From NCBI RefSeq assembly GCF_019469205.1, contig NZ_CP048265.1, forward strand, positions 1,798,001 to 1,862,000: a stretch of DNA of 64,000 bases, read 5' to 3'. The stretch's first letter is position 1. Every line of letters starts with the position of its first letter. The DNA comes from Gilliamella sp. ESL0405. Lineage in GTDB: Bacteria; Pseudomonadota; Gammaproteobacteria; Enterobacterales; Orbaceae. Position numbers and translations under genes: made by a program. The notes under the pieces are model-generated. The model was given only the letters and a program-made list of their open reading frames with translations. It was not told the origin of the DNA and did not search any database. This document shows, one piece after another, positions 8,308 to 18,396 of this stretch.

Positions 8308-8730
8308 TTAAGCAACAATCTCACTATCTACAAAAAAATAAGCAATTTCTCTTTGAGCGCTTGCCAATGAGTCAGATCCATGGACAGCATTTTCAGTTAC
8401 ACTATCAGCAAAATCGGCACGTAGAGTGCCGGCATTAGCTTTAGATAAATCTGTTGGTCCCATTAGATCACGATAACGCTTAACAGCGTCTTCACTTTCC
8501 AGTACCTGCACAATAATTGGGCCGGATGTCATAAATCTAATCAGATTATCAAAAAAAGGTTTTCCTTGATGTTCGCCGTAAAAACCTTCCGCTTGCTCTT
8601 TAGTTAATCGAAGCATTTTTAAGGCTACAATTTTGAATTTAGCTTGTGAAATTCTCATTTCGATTTCACCAATTAGGTTTTTTTTCACCGCATTAGGCTT
8701 TATGATTGATAGTGTTTTTTCTATTGTCAT
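8308..8730 (-). CDS. ndk: Nucleoside diphosphate kinase
   Basis: A 140-residue NDK that transfers the terminal phosphate between nucleoside triphosphates and diphosphates through a phosphohistidine, here His117 in NAVHGSDS. The start [15 protein letters not shown] and the length are typical of gammaproteobacteria. It lies 15 bases downstream of pbpC on the same strand, the same yfhM-pbpC-ndk order as in E. coli, so it is probably part of that transcript. It converges with the DeoR gene; no strong hairpin is visible in the 94 bases between them. Confidence 0.96.
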   Translation of the reverse strand: MTIEKTLSIIKPNAVKKNLIGEIEMRISQAKFKIVALKMLRLTKEQAEGFYGEHQGKPFFDNLIRFMTSGPIIVQVLESEDAVKRYRDLMGPTDLSKANAGTLRADFADSVTENAVHGSDSLASAQREIAYFFVDSEIVA

Positions 8731-8745
8731 GTTTCACCAATCCTG

Positions 8746-11043
8746 TTAATCAAAGGTAAATTTGATTCGAACAATTTGTCCGCTTTCATCTATTACCAGC
8801 AATTTATGATTTCCTCGTTTAGTTATCGGTAATGCAATCTTTTCATTACCTTCAGATTGGACAATAAAGTTGCCATCTAAAAACCACGTTTTTTTACCAT
8901 ACCCCCCATCGGAAATTAAATCAATAGTCACTTGAGTTTCGCCCGGTAGCGCTCTTATCAATTGTTTTTCTTCCAGTCCGTCAACGCTCAGAGGAGAAAA
9001 TATATCTTGTCCCATAACAGGGCAATTGGGATCAACCGGTGGCAATAGGTTTTCTCTACGTTCTTTCGATAATAACCAGTTATCCAGTGAAACAGGCCAT
9101 AAAGCTAATGTTTTCTTTTTAGCGCCTTCACAGTCAGAGGCAACACGTTTATTTTCTTCATTGACCCAAATATCTACCCAGCCAGAACGATAAGCACTAT
9201 TTTTCAGTTGATTTAATGTGGCAAGTGTTGGTGGCACCATATGATTAAGTACAAAAGCTCTTTTTTGTCGGTGACAATTTTCGTCATCAGCAGGCAATGG
9301 TTGCCCGATTGGCCAACAAATTGACTCTACCGTCACTGAATCGGGTTGTTTAAACACCGGAAGTGGGCGATTAAGTCGCCTTTCTTTATTAAGCAATAAT
9401 GAATTTACCTGCAATAAAATCGGTAAGGCTGATACAGAGCCATATTGTCCTAAAACTGGCGTTCCGTCGGGGCGCCCTATCCATACACCCACGATATAGC
9501 GTGGGTTAATTCCCACAGCCCAAGCATCACGATAGCCATAACTTGTACCGGTCTTATATACCATTTGTTTGACATTTCCCAGCATTTTCTGGATCATCCA
9601 TGCACTACCTTCTGAGATAAGCGGACGGCTCGTTAATGGTTCGTTTTGGATAAAACGCAGTGAGCTGGCATTACCTTTTCGAGCAAAAGCACTATAAGCA
9701 CTCACAAGTTCATCCATTCTCAATGAAGCACCACCCAAAATATAGGAAAGATTAGGAATATTTTCGATTGAGGATAAATTCAAGCCAACAGAAGCTAGTT
9801 TACCGGTAAACCGTTTAGGTCCATAGAGTTCTATTAATTGCACTGCTGGCAGATTTAACGATTTTTTAAGTGCTTCAGAAGCGCTAACTGGTCCATAAAA
9901 ACCGTCATCAAAATTGGTCGGCCGATAATCTGTACTCATACGCGGAACATCTTGTAATAGCGATTCAGAATGGATCATACCTTCATCGATAGCAAAGGCG
10001 TACATAAAAGGTTTCAAGGTTGAACCGGGTGAACGTAAAGCACTGATCATATCGACCTGTCCATACCTATTTTGATCATTAAAATCAACAGAGCCGATGT
10101 AAGCTTTAACGTTCATATCGGTATGGTCTACAACCAAAATAGCCATTGACGCATTAGGCGGTAACTGTTTTTTGCGGTTAATGACCATATCCTCTAAATT
10201 TCTTTGCAATGACAAATCGATAGTTGAATGGATAATTTCATCATTTGGATACTGTCGTGAAAGTCGATAAGCCAATAACGGGGCATTTTTTGGCGCTTCA
10301 CGAGGTTTAACCCAAACTTCATCTTGTCTAGTTTGCTCGATAATCTCTTTAGGCCATACTTGAAATTCTTCCATACGATCTAAAACTTTATCTCGAGCTT
10401 GCTGAGCACGCTCAGGATACCTGTCAGGACGCAATCGACTAGGAGCTTGAGGTAACACCGCAAGTAAAACAGCTTCACTACGACTTAACTTACTTGGTGG
10501 TTTGCCAAAATAAGACCAACTGGCCGCACCGATACCTTCGATAGTTCCGCCATAAGGGGCATGGTTTATGTATAAGTTAAGAATCTCTTTTTTACTATAA
10601 TGTAACTCTAACTGTAGCGTTCGAAAAATCTGCTTAAGTTTGCCCGTTAGCGTGCGATCATGAGGATATAACAATCTGGCTACTTGCATTGAAATCGTGC
10701 TACCGCCAGATACGATTCGATTATTGCTGATATTTTGCCAACCAGCACGAAATAAGGATATCGGATTGACACCAAAATGGTTGTAAAAGTGGCGATCTTC
10801 ATAGTTCAATAGCACATCAAGGTAGTAATCGGGTACTTCTTCAAGAGTGACCGGATAACGCCAAATGCCATTTTCATCAGCAAAGCGCCATAAGGGTGTA
10901 TTATCTTGCGCAACAACCGTTTGAGTATTTTTCTTAGCTGTTACAGAAATTGGAAAAAGGAAATCTGCAATAAAAAAAACAGCGATTAAAAAAAGGATAA
11001 AAAGTACAAAAAACTGAAAAATTTTCTTAAGACGCTTTTTCAT
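8746..11043 (-). CDS. pbpC: Penicillin-binding protein 1C
   Basis: A 765-residue bifunctional peptidoglycan synthase. One N-terminal membrane anchor is followed by a GT51 glycosyltransferase domain with EDRHFYNHFGVNP and GGSTISMQVARLL, then a transpeptidase domain with SPGSTLKPF (SxxK serine), KSLNLP (SxN) and KTGTSYGYRDAW (KTG). The C-terminal ~90 residues fit the BiPBP_C domain. PBP1C members are usually encoded next to the alpha-2-macroglobulin YfhM, as here, and are thought to work with it in repairing peptidoglycan after attack by host or predator enzymes. Its start has no strong Shine-Dalgarno sequence. The gene is separated from yfhM by a terminator-like hairpin, so part of the yfhM transcript may stop before it. 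Confidence 0.95.
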   Translation of the reverse strand: MKKRLKKIFQFFVLFILFLIAVFFIADFLFPISVTAKKNTQTVVAQDNTPLWRFADENGIWRYPVTLEEVPDYYLDVLLNYEDRHFYNHFGVNPISLFRAGWQNISNNRIVSGGSTISMQVARLLYPHDRTLTGKLKQIFRTLQLELHYSKKEILNLYINHAPYGGTIEGIGAASWSYFGKPPSKLSRSEAVLLAVLPQAPSRLRPDRYPERAQQARDKVLDRMEEFQVWPKEIIEQTRQDEVWVKPREAPKNAPLLAYRLSRQYPNDEIIHSTIDLSLQRNLEDMVINRKKQLPPNASMAILVVDHTDMNVKAYIGSVDFNDQNRYGQVDMISALRSPGSTLKPFMYAFAIDEGMIHSESLLQDVPRMSTDYRPTNFDDGFYGPVSASEALKKSLNLPAVQLIELYGPKRFTGKLASVGLNLSSIENIPNLSYILGGASLRMDELVSAYSAFARKGNASSLRFIQNEPLTSRPLISEGSAWMIQKMLGNVKQMVYKTGTSYGYRDAWAVGINPRYIVGVWIGRPDGTPVLGQYGSVSALPILLQVNSLLLNKERRLNRPLPVFKQPDSVTVESICWPIGQPLPADDENCHRQKRAFVLNHMVPPTLATLNQLKNSAYRSGWVDIWVNEENKRVASDCEGAKKKTLALWPVSLDNWLLSKERRENLLPPVDPNCPVMGQDIFSPLSVDGLEEKQLIRALPGETQVTIDLISDGGYGKKTWFLDGNFIVQSEGNEKIALPITKRGNHKLLVIDESGQIVRIKFTFD

Positions 11044-11088
11044 TTTTAGCTGTCACATTTAATTAATAAAATTATTTTAATTATAAAA

Positions 11089-11115
11089 ATACCGCCAATT
11101 ATTATTGGCGGGTAT
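11089..11115 (-). terminator. Terminator-like hairpin between yfhM and pbpC
   Basis: Read leftward, ATACCCGCCAAT and ATTGGCGGTAT pair around AATA (one bulged base) and are followed by TTTTTATAA, a rho-independent terminator pattern. It lies inside the yfhM-pbpC-ndk operon and may attenuate pbpC relative to yfhM. Confidence 0.6.
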
Positions 11116-11163
11116 TTAATTGTTTGTATCGTTCAATCACTTCAATTCAGTGATACTGACTGA

Positions 11164-14100
11164 TTATTCAACTTCCGGTTGTTCCGTTTGATCGGATGTA
11201 ATTGTAATAATTTCCGGTGATTGGCCAATAGCAAATATCGATGGGCGATACATAGACTCAACATATGGATTTGGCACCACAAAATTACCCGGTGTCACTG
11301 CTCTTACAAGATATGCGACACGCTTGTGATAAGTATATTGGTCATTACTTGTGTAGCCATCAACATCAACTGCCGCCACATATCTATCATCGCGGAACTC
11401 TTGATATTTCACATTACTGCTATCTTCACCATCGAGTAAGTTAGCAAGTTGAGGTAGTGATGATAGATTAATACTGCTATTAGTTAAGTTTTGATTTTCA
11501 AGTTCTAAACCAGCAGGTAAGTAATCGATAATCATTGCATCAGGAATATCTTTTTTGCTTGATACTTCTAACACAACCGCCATTAAACTATTTATTTTTA
11601 ATTCAGAAGGATCAATTTTATTGCCTTTCAAATCATAATAACTACGTTCAATTTTAATCTCATTACCTGTTTCTGTTGGTACAGGTGGAATTTTATTATA
11701 ACCAGATACCGTCAATTTAACATAAAGCAGTTTATCATTTTCTGTATTGGTTAGGGTTAATCCATCAATGAGATCATCATAGTCATAAGATTTGTTTAAA
11801 GTTGAACCCGCATTTTCGGTTTCCGAATTAATTTTAAACGTAAAGCTATCTTTACCACTATTTTCCTCAACTGACAGACCTGCAATAAATAAAGCCCCCA
11901 ATTCTTGAGTTGATAAATAACGATTATCCATGAGTAAATCGGATAAAGTAACATGATAATCAGAGATATTATTAGAACTTATTTGGTTACTAACTAATAA
12001 TGCCAATACTAATGCATTATCACGTATTTCACTGCCATAATCTCCAACCCATTCATCTGTATCTTGATAAGAAGTCTTCATTGCTGTTTGAAGCATATCT
12101 TCATAGATTGTTTCAAAACCCGCTTTTTTAGCCGCAACAGCTAACTGCAAGACAGGTAAAGGTGATATTACGAAATTCTCGTCGTTTCTTTTGACTTGTT
12201 GATACAAAGAATTGATTTCGTTACGCACCGATGAGTCAAGTTGATTTTGTTTAGCTAATACCATTAAGGCATAAGCTTTAATAGCAAGTTGATTATAATG
12301 AATGACTTTACGACTACGATAATAATTATCTCTATCATCTATTGATGAGTTGTCATAAACATATTTTTTAAGTTGAGAAACTGCTTTGTCAAGTGGATAC
12401 CAAGGAACGTCATAGCCTCGTTCTTTCGCTTCCAACAAGAAGTCTGTTGCATACACAGTTAGCCAAAACTCTTCTTCACTTTCACTACTCCACAATCCAA
12501 AACCGCCATTATCTCGTTGCATACCTAATATGCGTGAAATGCCTCTTTGAATTTTCGAACGGCGAGTTTCATTTGATTCTGTAGCAATTCCCATCGCTGC
12601 AAGAGCGGAGTTATTAGCAAATAAAGAAGGATATAATCCGCTGACTGTTTGCTCTAAACAGCCATAAGGGTATGCATATAACTCTTTAATGTATTGTGCA
12701 ATATTAAGTGGTGGTGTAGTTGAGACAACCAATTTTGCATCAACTGAATTACTAATCAAATCATTTAAGACATTAGTATCCATTTTCCACTTCTCGCCAC
12801 TATCAAGTGCAAATACATAATTTATGTTAGTAGGAGAATAACCAGGTCTGACACCGATTGTCCATTGATCATTAGTTTCATATTTATGATTTTCATCACC
12901 TATTTGTTTAATATTGGTATTTACAGAAAAATGCCCTAAACCATAATCGGCGGTAACCGGAATGTATATGATATCTTTTTGTAGACTATCAAGTGTCACT
13001 TCAGTTGTTTGAGATAAATCCGGGAATATTAACCCATCACTTGAAATGTTTACTTGCAAAGTTTGCTTTTCATCGGTCATATTATGTAACTTCAAAGCTA
13101 ATAATGCTTTATCGCCACCAGCCATGAATCGCGGTTTAGTTAACTCGACAACAATCGGTGCTGCAATGGTCATAGTTTGTTCAGCTTTACCAAAACGGTC
13201 ATCATCCCATGCTTGCGCCATAATGCGAAGTTCACCATTAAATTTTGGTAATGGTAAGTCAATTATGCCTTCGCCATTCTCATCAAGTTGAACGGTATCG
13301 AGTTGTTGAGCAATAATTTTAACATCATTTAGTGGTTTCTTCTTACTGTTTTCAAATACGGCATCACCACCAAAGCTGAGATTTACATTTCGACCCGAGC
13401 CTTCAATTAATCTGCCATAAACATCATAATAATCAACATCAAAACGTTTACGACCTAAGAAGTAGGCATAAGGATCAGGTGTGGCAAAATTAGTAATATT
13501 TAATACACCAGAATCCACTGCTGATACCAGAACAGTTATATTGCTATCTTCCTTAATAAATTGTTTATCCAATTTAATTTTAACCGGAATAGTTTGTTCA
13601 GGCTCTGTTTTTGCTGGTAAATCCATAGTAAAAGTTAATTGGCGTTCGCTAGTATCGATAGGTAAATAAAGTAAACCAATTGCACGTTTTACTGTCTGAA
13701 CTTTACTATCAGTTGTCGGGCGTACGATCATCGCATTAATGTAAACATCATGACGTTCCCAATTTTCAACTGGTATTTCAACCTCAAGCCCTTGTTCATC
13801 AATCGTGATATCTTTCTTCCAAATCGTTCCATCATTAGTTTCGAGTGAAATATAGCCCGAACCTGCAACTGGTGCTTGAACATGAACTTTAGCTATATCG
13901 CCTGGTTTATAGCCTTTTTTATCAATACTTAATTTCACTTGATCTGGGCGTAAAGCATTTGTACCATCAGTATTATCTTGCCAATCATAGCCTGACCAAA
14001 AACGCAAGCTTGATTTCGCACCTGTTTTGTTATCAACAACCTCAATTAAATATGAACCATATTCATTAGGTTGAAAACTTACTCTTGCAACATTATCAGA

Positions 14101-16251
14101 GGCAATCGATAATTGTTCTTCTTGAACGATAAACTGATTGGTTTTATATTCTTGTCTCCATCCACCATAATTCTCCCAAGACCAATAATAATTACGGCGT
14201 TCTCTGATAATGCGTGTGGTAAGATTATTGGTCGCCAATTTTTCACCGTCGGTATTGATGTACGCTATATCAAATTCAGCGGTCTTATCCTTATCTATTG
14301 TGTAGCGTTCATTATAACTATCTGATCTATAATTATAATATTCGCTTTTAGAAAACATTGGACGGATAGCTGGCATGTTTTCTGTTGGCCAAACCTGTTG
14401 AGTTGCGTTACGAGTAACAGGTCGACCGCCAGGATCGAGTAAACTAACTGACAAACCAATTAATGTTGGTTCTTTAAAGTCTTCTGATGAAGTCTTTATT
14501 ACTGTCTCACCATTTGAATCTAATTTTTTTTCTTCATCGAAAAGTTCATCAAAATCTCTATCTTCAATATACTGACCTATTATGAAATCATTTAAACCGG
14601 CAAGCTTATCAATTTTTTTCATGTATGCTCTTACTTCAATCGTATTGCCCGAAGTTGGAGCCCCATATAGATAACGACCTTTAATATCAAATTTAACATC
14701 TTCATTAGCTAATATAGGTTTAGATGACGACGAATTAATGTCCAAAGCCATTCGTTCCGGCAAAAATTCTTCTACATTAAAATAGGTAATATTTTCTTTA
14801 TCATCACCCACATTAAATTGAAGCGACCATTTACCGGTTGCTGCATCAAGAGGGATAGTATATTTGAATTGATATAATCCATGGTTATCAGATTGACTTG
14901 GTATAGAACCACTCCCAATAGATCGTCCTTCTGGTGTTTTTATTTCAACAACAATTGGTTGATCAGGTAATATCTGACCGTCGGCATTACGCAATAGCGC
15001 ATTGTAAAAGATTGTTTCACCAGGACGATATAAATCACGAGGACCAAAAACAAAAAGTTGTTTATCCCTATATCGATCACCGGAAAGATTAAAATCCGTC
15101 AGATTTAAACCATTAAATCTGACGTCAACAAATGAAATTTGCTGATCATCGCTTGCCGTCAAATAATAATAACTGCTATCTGGCATTGCAATTTCTGCAT
15201 AACCTTCTGCATCAGTTCTTACAGTGATAGGGCCTTTACTATCATCAATGCTATGTAATGTTATTTTAACATTGCCTAATGGTGCTCCATCATCTAGTGC
15301 ATGGGTCATTACCAGTAGATTTTTATTTGAATACTTATGAACTGAAATACCAATATTACTAATTGAAAAAACAGAGGATGGAGCGGCTCTGACGAGATCG
15401 CCAGTCTTAGTCATTATCGCTAAATAGACACCTTCTTCTTTAAGCTCAGGTATATTAGAAATATTAATTAACATATTTTCCTGAACATTTGGTTTAGGAT
15501 TTAGCTCAAAGCGAGAGGAATAAACTAAATCGAAATATTGTTTCATATAATTAAAATCATAAGCATCAACAGAAGTTGATAGACCACGCATGTTCGAAAA
15601 AAAAGAGACGAATTTTTCTGGCTTCACTTTAAAAAAATTAATATCAACTTTATTGACATTCAACGTTGTTACAGGGATTCCACTCATTGATTTACTTGGT
15701 AGTAAAATACCTGAACTAGTAAATTTGATGATAGGCTCGCGAGAACTTGTCGTCAAATAAGTTTGATAAACACTTTGTAAATGACTGTCATTGATGCCTG
15801 ATAGCAATTTATCAATTGTTAATAGTAATCTACGATTTGGTTCTAAATATCGAAGTCTTAATTGCAATCCATCGTTTGATAGTTCCCATGCACCATCAAC
15901 AGTCCCTTTTTCAGTATCCACTAGTCTTAGTAAATTAGAAAAATTGAGTTGTGGATTAATAGGAACAGAGAAAGTAACGACCAATGTGCTTGAACCATCA
16001 ATAATTGCTTCAGAAGCATCAATAACTTTCAATTGTTTGCCGTTATACTTTTGAATTAATTCAGATGTAGGCGAAAAATTCGGTTTGTTGGTGGATTGTT
16101 GTTCAGTGGGTGCAATAGAACTACTAGCCGACTGCATTTGGGAATTGTTATCGATTGGCTCACTTCCAACATTTTGATTCTGATTGCTATCATCGCAACC
16201 GGAAAGAGCCAGAAATACACTAAAAACAGCTAACTTCTTGATAAATTTCAT
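11164..16251 (-). CDS. yfhM: Alpha-2-macroglobulin-like lipoprotein
   Basis: A 1695-residue bacterial alpha-2-macroglobulin. The N terminus has a lipoprotein signal with lipobox LSGC (Cys19) followed by acidic DDSN, then a Ser/Gln-rich linker. Repeated MG-type beta domains fill most of the chain. The thioester motif CLEQ starts near Cys1198 within YPYGCLEQT, so this is the protease-trapping type that can covalently bind an attacking protease. The segment after it (helical repeats with GGFGLW and TVYATDFL) matches the thioester domain. It acts at the inner membrane or periplasm together with PBP1C encoded next. It matches E. coli YfhM (about 1650 residues) in size and context. Confidence 0.95.
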   Translation of the reverse strand: MKFIKKLAVFSVFLALSGCDDSNQNQNVGSEPIDNNSQMQSASSSIAPTEQQSTNKPNFSPTSELIQKYNGKQLKVIDASEAIIDGSSTLVVTFSVPINPQLNFSNLLRLVDTEKGTVDGAWELSNDGLQLRLRYLEPNRRLLLTIDKLLSGINDSHLQSVYQTYLTTSSREPIIKFTSSGILLPSKSMSGIPVTTLNVNKVDINFFKVKPEKFVSFFSNMRGLSTSVDAYDFNYMKQYFDLVYSSRFELNPKPNVQENMLINISNIPELKEEGVYLAIMTKTGDLVRAAPSSVFSISNIGISVHKYSNKNLLVMTHALDDGAPLGNVKITLHSIDDSKGPITVRTDAEGYAEIAMPDSSYYYLTASDDQQISFVDVRFNGLNLTDFNLSGDRYRDKQLFVFGPRDLYRPGETIFYNALLRNADGQILPDQPIVVEIKTPEGRSIGSGSIPSQSDNHGLYQFKYTIPLDAATGKWSLQFNVGDDKENITYFNVEEFLPERMALDINSSSSKPILANEDVKFDIKGRYLYGAPTSGNTIEVRAYMKKIDKLAGLNDFIIGQYIEDRDFDELFDEEKKLDSNGETVIKTSSEDFKEPTLIGLSVSLLDPGGRPVTRNATQQVWPTENMPAIRPMFSKSEYYNYRSDSYNERYTIDKDKTAEFDIAYINTDGEKLATNNLTTRIIRERRNYYWSWENYGGWRQEYKTNQFIVQEEQLSIASDNVARVSFQPNEYGSYLIEVVDNKTGAKSSLRFWSGYDWQDNTDGTNALRPDQVKLSIDKKGYKPGDIAKVHVQAPVAGSGYISLETNDGTIWKKDITIDEQGLEVEIPVENWERHDVYINAMIVRPTTDSKVQTVKRAIGLLYLPIDTSERQLTFTMDLPAKTEPEQTIPVKIKLDKQFIKEDSNITVLVSAVDSGVLNITNFATPDPYAYFLGRKRFDVDYYDVYGRLIEGSGRNVNLSFGGDAVFENSKKKPLNDVKIIAQQLDTVQLDENGEGIIDLPLPKFNGELRIMAQAWDDDRFGKAEQTMTIAAPIVVELTKPRFMAGGDKALLALKLHNMTDEKQTLQVNISSDGLIFPDLSQTTEVTLDSLQKDIIYIPVTADYGLGHFSVNTNIKQIGDENHKYETNDQWTIGVRPGYSPTNINYVFALDSGEKWKMDTNVLNDLISNSVDAKLVVSTTPPLNIAQYIKELYAYPYGCLEQTVSGLYPSLFANNSALAAMGIATESNETRRSKIQRGISRILGMQRDNGGFGLWSSESEEEFWLTVYATDFLLEAKERGYDVPWYPLDKAVSQLKKYVYDNSSIDDRDNYYRSRKVIHYNQLAIKAYALMVLAKQNQLDSSVRNEINSLYQQVKRNDENFVISPLPVLQLAVAAKKAGFETIYEDMLQTAMKTSYQDTDEWVGDYGSEIRDNALVLALLVSNQISSNNISDYHVTLSDLLMDNRYLSTQELGALFIAGLSVEENSGKDSFTFKINSETENAGSTLNKSYDYDDLIDGLTLTNTENDKLLYVKLTVSGYNKIPPVPTETGNEIKIERSYYDLKGNKIDPSELKINSLMAVVLEVSSKKDIPDAMIIDYLPAGLELENQNLTNSSINLSSLPQLANLLDGEDSSNVKYQEFRDDRYVAAVDVDGYTSNDQYTYHKRVAYLVRAVTPGNFVVPNPYVESMYRPSIFAIGQSPEIITITSDQTEQPEVE

Positions 16252-16428
16252 TATTTCACCGTTCCTTAATTATTTTAATTTTCTTTGAATTATATATACT
16301 ACTTTTTGTATATATTATGCACTGTACTGACCAATAGACAAAGCGCTTTCTAAAATATTTTGAAAAAAAGAGAATTAATGAATAACCCTTTTGAGATAAA
16401 GATTATTTAGAATTCGAATCTTTGAGAG

Positions 16429-16466
16429 AAAACTCATCTAAATGGGCAAAACATAAGATGAGTTTT
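16429..16466. terminator. Hairpin downstream of yhhQ, terminator-like
   Basis: AAAACTCATCT (16429-16439) and AGATGAGTTTT (16456-16466) form a perfect 11-bp stem with A-rich and T-rich edges. It lies between the yhhQ stop and the yfhM promoter region and can serve as the yhhQ terminator. The rest of 16252-16530 shows only AT-rich promoter-like DNA, including a TATATATAC/GTATATATA repeat near 16291. Confidence 0.5.
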
Positions 16467-16530
16467 TTAGGATTTTTTAATGATTTTAGCGGTTTAAATT
16501 CAAGTAAGTTAACTTAATTAAAGCAAAGAA

Positions 16531-17217
16531 TTAAAATTGACTCACTTTAGGCTTCGAAATTAATCTTTTTAAGATCAAATTTAAAATTACACCATAAAGC
16601 GGTAAGAAGAATAATCCACAAATCAAAATTTTAAAACTATAGTCAATTGCAGCAATCTCGATCCAATGATTGGCCATAAATTCGTCGCTACTTTGATAAA
16701 AGGCAATGGCAAAAAAGACGATAGTATCTATACCATTACCTAACACCGCTGATGCCGAAGGCGCAACCCACCATGCTTTATTTTTGCGTAAATAATTAAA
16801 CACAGTAATATCCATAAGCTGCCCAACCAAATAAGCGGCAAAACTGGCTAATGCTATTCGAAAAACAAAAGTATTAAAATCAGATAAAGCTGAAAATCCC
16901 ATCCAATGCCCTTCAAAAAACACAACCGAAATGGAATAAGAGAACAGTAATGCCGGTATCATAACAACAAAGATAATTTTTCTGGCAAGACTAGCACCAA
17001 ATACCCGAATGGTTAAATCGGTGGTTAAAAAGATAAATGGAAAGGTAAATGCTCCCCAAGTGGTATGAAAACCGAAGATATCAAATGGGATTTGTACCAG
17101 ATAATTGCTTGATGCAATAACTAAAATATGAAAAAAAGAGAGCCAGCAAAGCGCCTTGCGCTGCTGAGCTGAATTAAATTTGTTCTGAAGTGTTTCAGAG
17201 TGAATATTCAAATACAT
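16531..17217 (-). CDS. yhhQ: Queuosine precursor transporter
   Basis: A 228-residue membrane protein of the YhhQ (COG1738, VUT) family with about six membrane segments. Recognisable family features are FPFIFLTTDLTIRVFGASLAR, the VGQLMDITVFNYLR segment and the GNGIDTIVFFAIAFY helix. E. coli YhhQ imports preQ0 and preQ1, the 7-deazaguanine precursors of queuosine in tRNA. An apparent preQ1-I riboswitch immediately upstream overlaps its Shine-Dalgarno sequence, and queF and queC lie nearby, so substrate and regulation agree. Having both the transporter and the late biosynthetic genes implies that synthesis can be supplemented by uptake from the surroundings. Confidence 0.92.
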   Translation of the reverse strand: MYLNIHSETLQNKFNSAQQRKALCWLSFFHILVIASSNYLVQIPFDIFGFHTTWGAFTFPFIFLTTDLTIRVFGASLARKIIFVVMIPALLFSYSISVVFFEGHWMGFSALSDFNTFVFRIALASFAAYLVGQLMDITVFNYLRKNKAWWVAPSASAVLGNGIDTIVFFAIAFYQSSDEFMANHWIEIAAIDYSFKILICGLFFLPLYGVILNLILKRLISKPKVSQF

Positions 17218-17219
17218 AT

Positions 17220-17254
17220 TCGTTTCCTTTTTTAAATGGGGTGAGAGAACCCAT
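17220..17254 (-). promoter_or_regulatory. preQ1-I riboswitch upstream of yhhQ
   Basis: Read leftward, AUGGG pairs with CCCAU around the loop UUCUCUCAC, followed by the tail UUUAAAAAAGGA. This closely parallels the preQ1-I aptamer (short GC-rich stem, C directly before the 3' strand for ligand pairing, A-rich tail). The AAGGA at the end of the tail is the yhhQ Shine-Dalgarno sequence, 7 bases from the ATG, so ligand binding should hide it and switch translation off. The loop is one base shorter than that of the Thermoanaerobacter aptamer I recall, so the call is strong but not certain. Confidence 0.75.
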
Positions 17255-17266
17255 AATCTTTAACGT

Positions 17267-17318
17267 AAAAATGATGTAATTAAGGTTAAAAATGTCGGAT
17301 AAGCCGAATTTAATTACA
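17267..17318 (-). terminator. Hairpin ending the queF-queC transcript
   Basis: TGTAATTAA and TTAATTACA (17275-17283 and 17310-17318) pair, with an inner TCGG/CCGA hairpin at 17296-17308. In the leftward direction the stem is followed by TCATTTTT, so this can terminate the queF-queC transcript ahead of the yhhQ riboswitch. Confidence 0.5.
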
Positions 17319-17334
17319 TCGATATCTAATATTT

Positions 17335-17688
17335 TTAAATTGTTATAAAAAAATGCTTTTTATATAAAATAAAAGCAATCAACCAACAAATCACGACAAT
17401 CAATAATCCAATAGCAAAAATGATCAGCGTTCTTTTCAAAATTTTAATTAGCAGAATCTTATTAAGCTTAAATTCTAATTTATTTAAGGAAATATAAGTC
17501 GACACTCCCATAATAAACATAAATAATGGAAAGATGAGATCGGCAAAAGTCAGCCCGTTCCATTTAGCATGCCTAAGTAAAGGATAAATAGCATTTGGCG
17601 ACCCGGGATTATTCACTAAAATCATTCCTGCAATGGTCATTCCTCGCAATACATCCAATGAGACTAATCGTTGATGATTGTCAGACAT
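17335..17688 (-). pseudogene. Internally deleted HGSNAT-like acyltransferase
   Basis: The first ~95 codons (RLVSLDVLRGMTIAGMILVNNPG, FADLIFPLFMFIMGVS) are the N terminus of the heparan-alpha-glucosaminide N-acetyltransferase-like membrane family (DUF5009/DUF1624), normally about 350-400 residues. Here the frame closes after 117 residues with a final hydrophobic helix and KKHFFITI, which looks like the usual C-terminal tail of the family. The simplest reading is an in-frame deletion that removed roughly two thirds of the gene and left both ends. It has a good ribosome site (AAGGGG) and lies 21 bases after queC, so it may still be translated as a two- to three-helix peptide. Function is almost surely lost. 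Confidence 0.65.
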
Positions 17689-17709
17689 GCATTTCCCCTT
17701 TAAATAATG

Positions 17710-18369
17710 CTATCTAGTGCTATGGGTTAGATACTCATTTAACCCTTTTTCACGTAACTCGCAACTAGGACACTGACCACATCCGCCGTCAACCCCATAA
17801 TAACAAGTGTGAGTGTGTTGCCGGATATAATCAAGATAACCGAGTTTATCAGCCATTTCCCATGTTTGCGCTTTAGTCAGATACATTAATGGGGTGATGA
17901 TGTTAAATGTGTAATCCAAGGCTAAATTCATCGAAACATTCATGGATTTAATAAAGATATCTCGACAGTCCGGATAACCACTGAAATCGGTTTCACATAC
18001 GCCAATAATGATATCTTTAATACCTTGCTGTTTGGCATAACACCCGGCTAACAATAAAAATAGCATATTACGCCCGTCAACAAAGGTATTAGGATAATTC
18101 CCTTCTTGAGCTGATTTAATCTCTTGCGAGTCATCAATCAAGGCATTATTGGTCGTTTGTTTAATCACTGAAGTGTCAATGACGGTTTGCTTTACACCAA
18201 GATCGTCAGCAATCCATTTGGCTTTTTCAAGCTCAATGGCATGTCGTTGACCATATTGAAAGCTGATTGTTTCAACGTTTTCACGCCCATAATCAGCAAT
18301 TGCTTGCAGTAGGCAAGTGGTCGAATCTTGCCCACCAGAAAATATCACAAGTGCTTTACGATGTTGCAT
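17710..18369 (-). CDS. queC: 7-cyano-7-deazaguanine synthase
   Basis: A 219-residue QueC, which converts 7-carboxy-7-deazaguanine to preQ0 with ATP and ammonia. It shows the PP-loop [10 protein letters not shown] at about residues 10-20 and the C-terminal zinc-binding cysteine cluster [15 protein letters not shown]. The conserved [10 protein letters not shown] and [12 protein letters not shown] segments are present. It follows queF by 27 bases and should be co-transcribed and share the upstream riboswitch. Length is slightly below the E. coli protein (231) but no motif is missing. Confidence 0.96.
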   Translation of the reverse strand: MQHRKALVIFSGGQDSTTCLLQAIADYGRENVETISFQYGQRHAIELEKAKWIADDLGVKQTVIDTSVIKQTTNNALIDDSQEIKSAQEGNYPNTFVDGRNMLFLLLAGCYAKQQGIKDIIIGVCETDFSGYPDCRDIFIKSMNVSMNLALDYTFNIITPLMYLTKAQTWEMADKLGYLDYIRQHTHTCYYGVDGGCGQCPSCELREKGLNEYLTHSTR

Positions 18370-18396
18370 TAAAAATTTCCTGTTAGGATGATGAGA

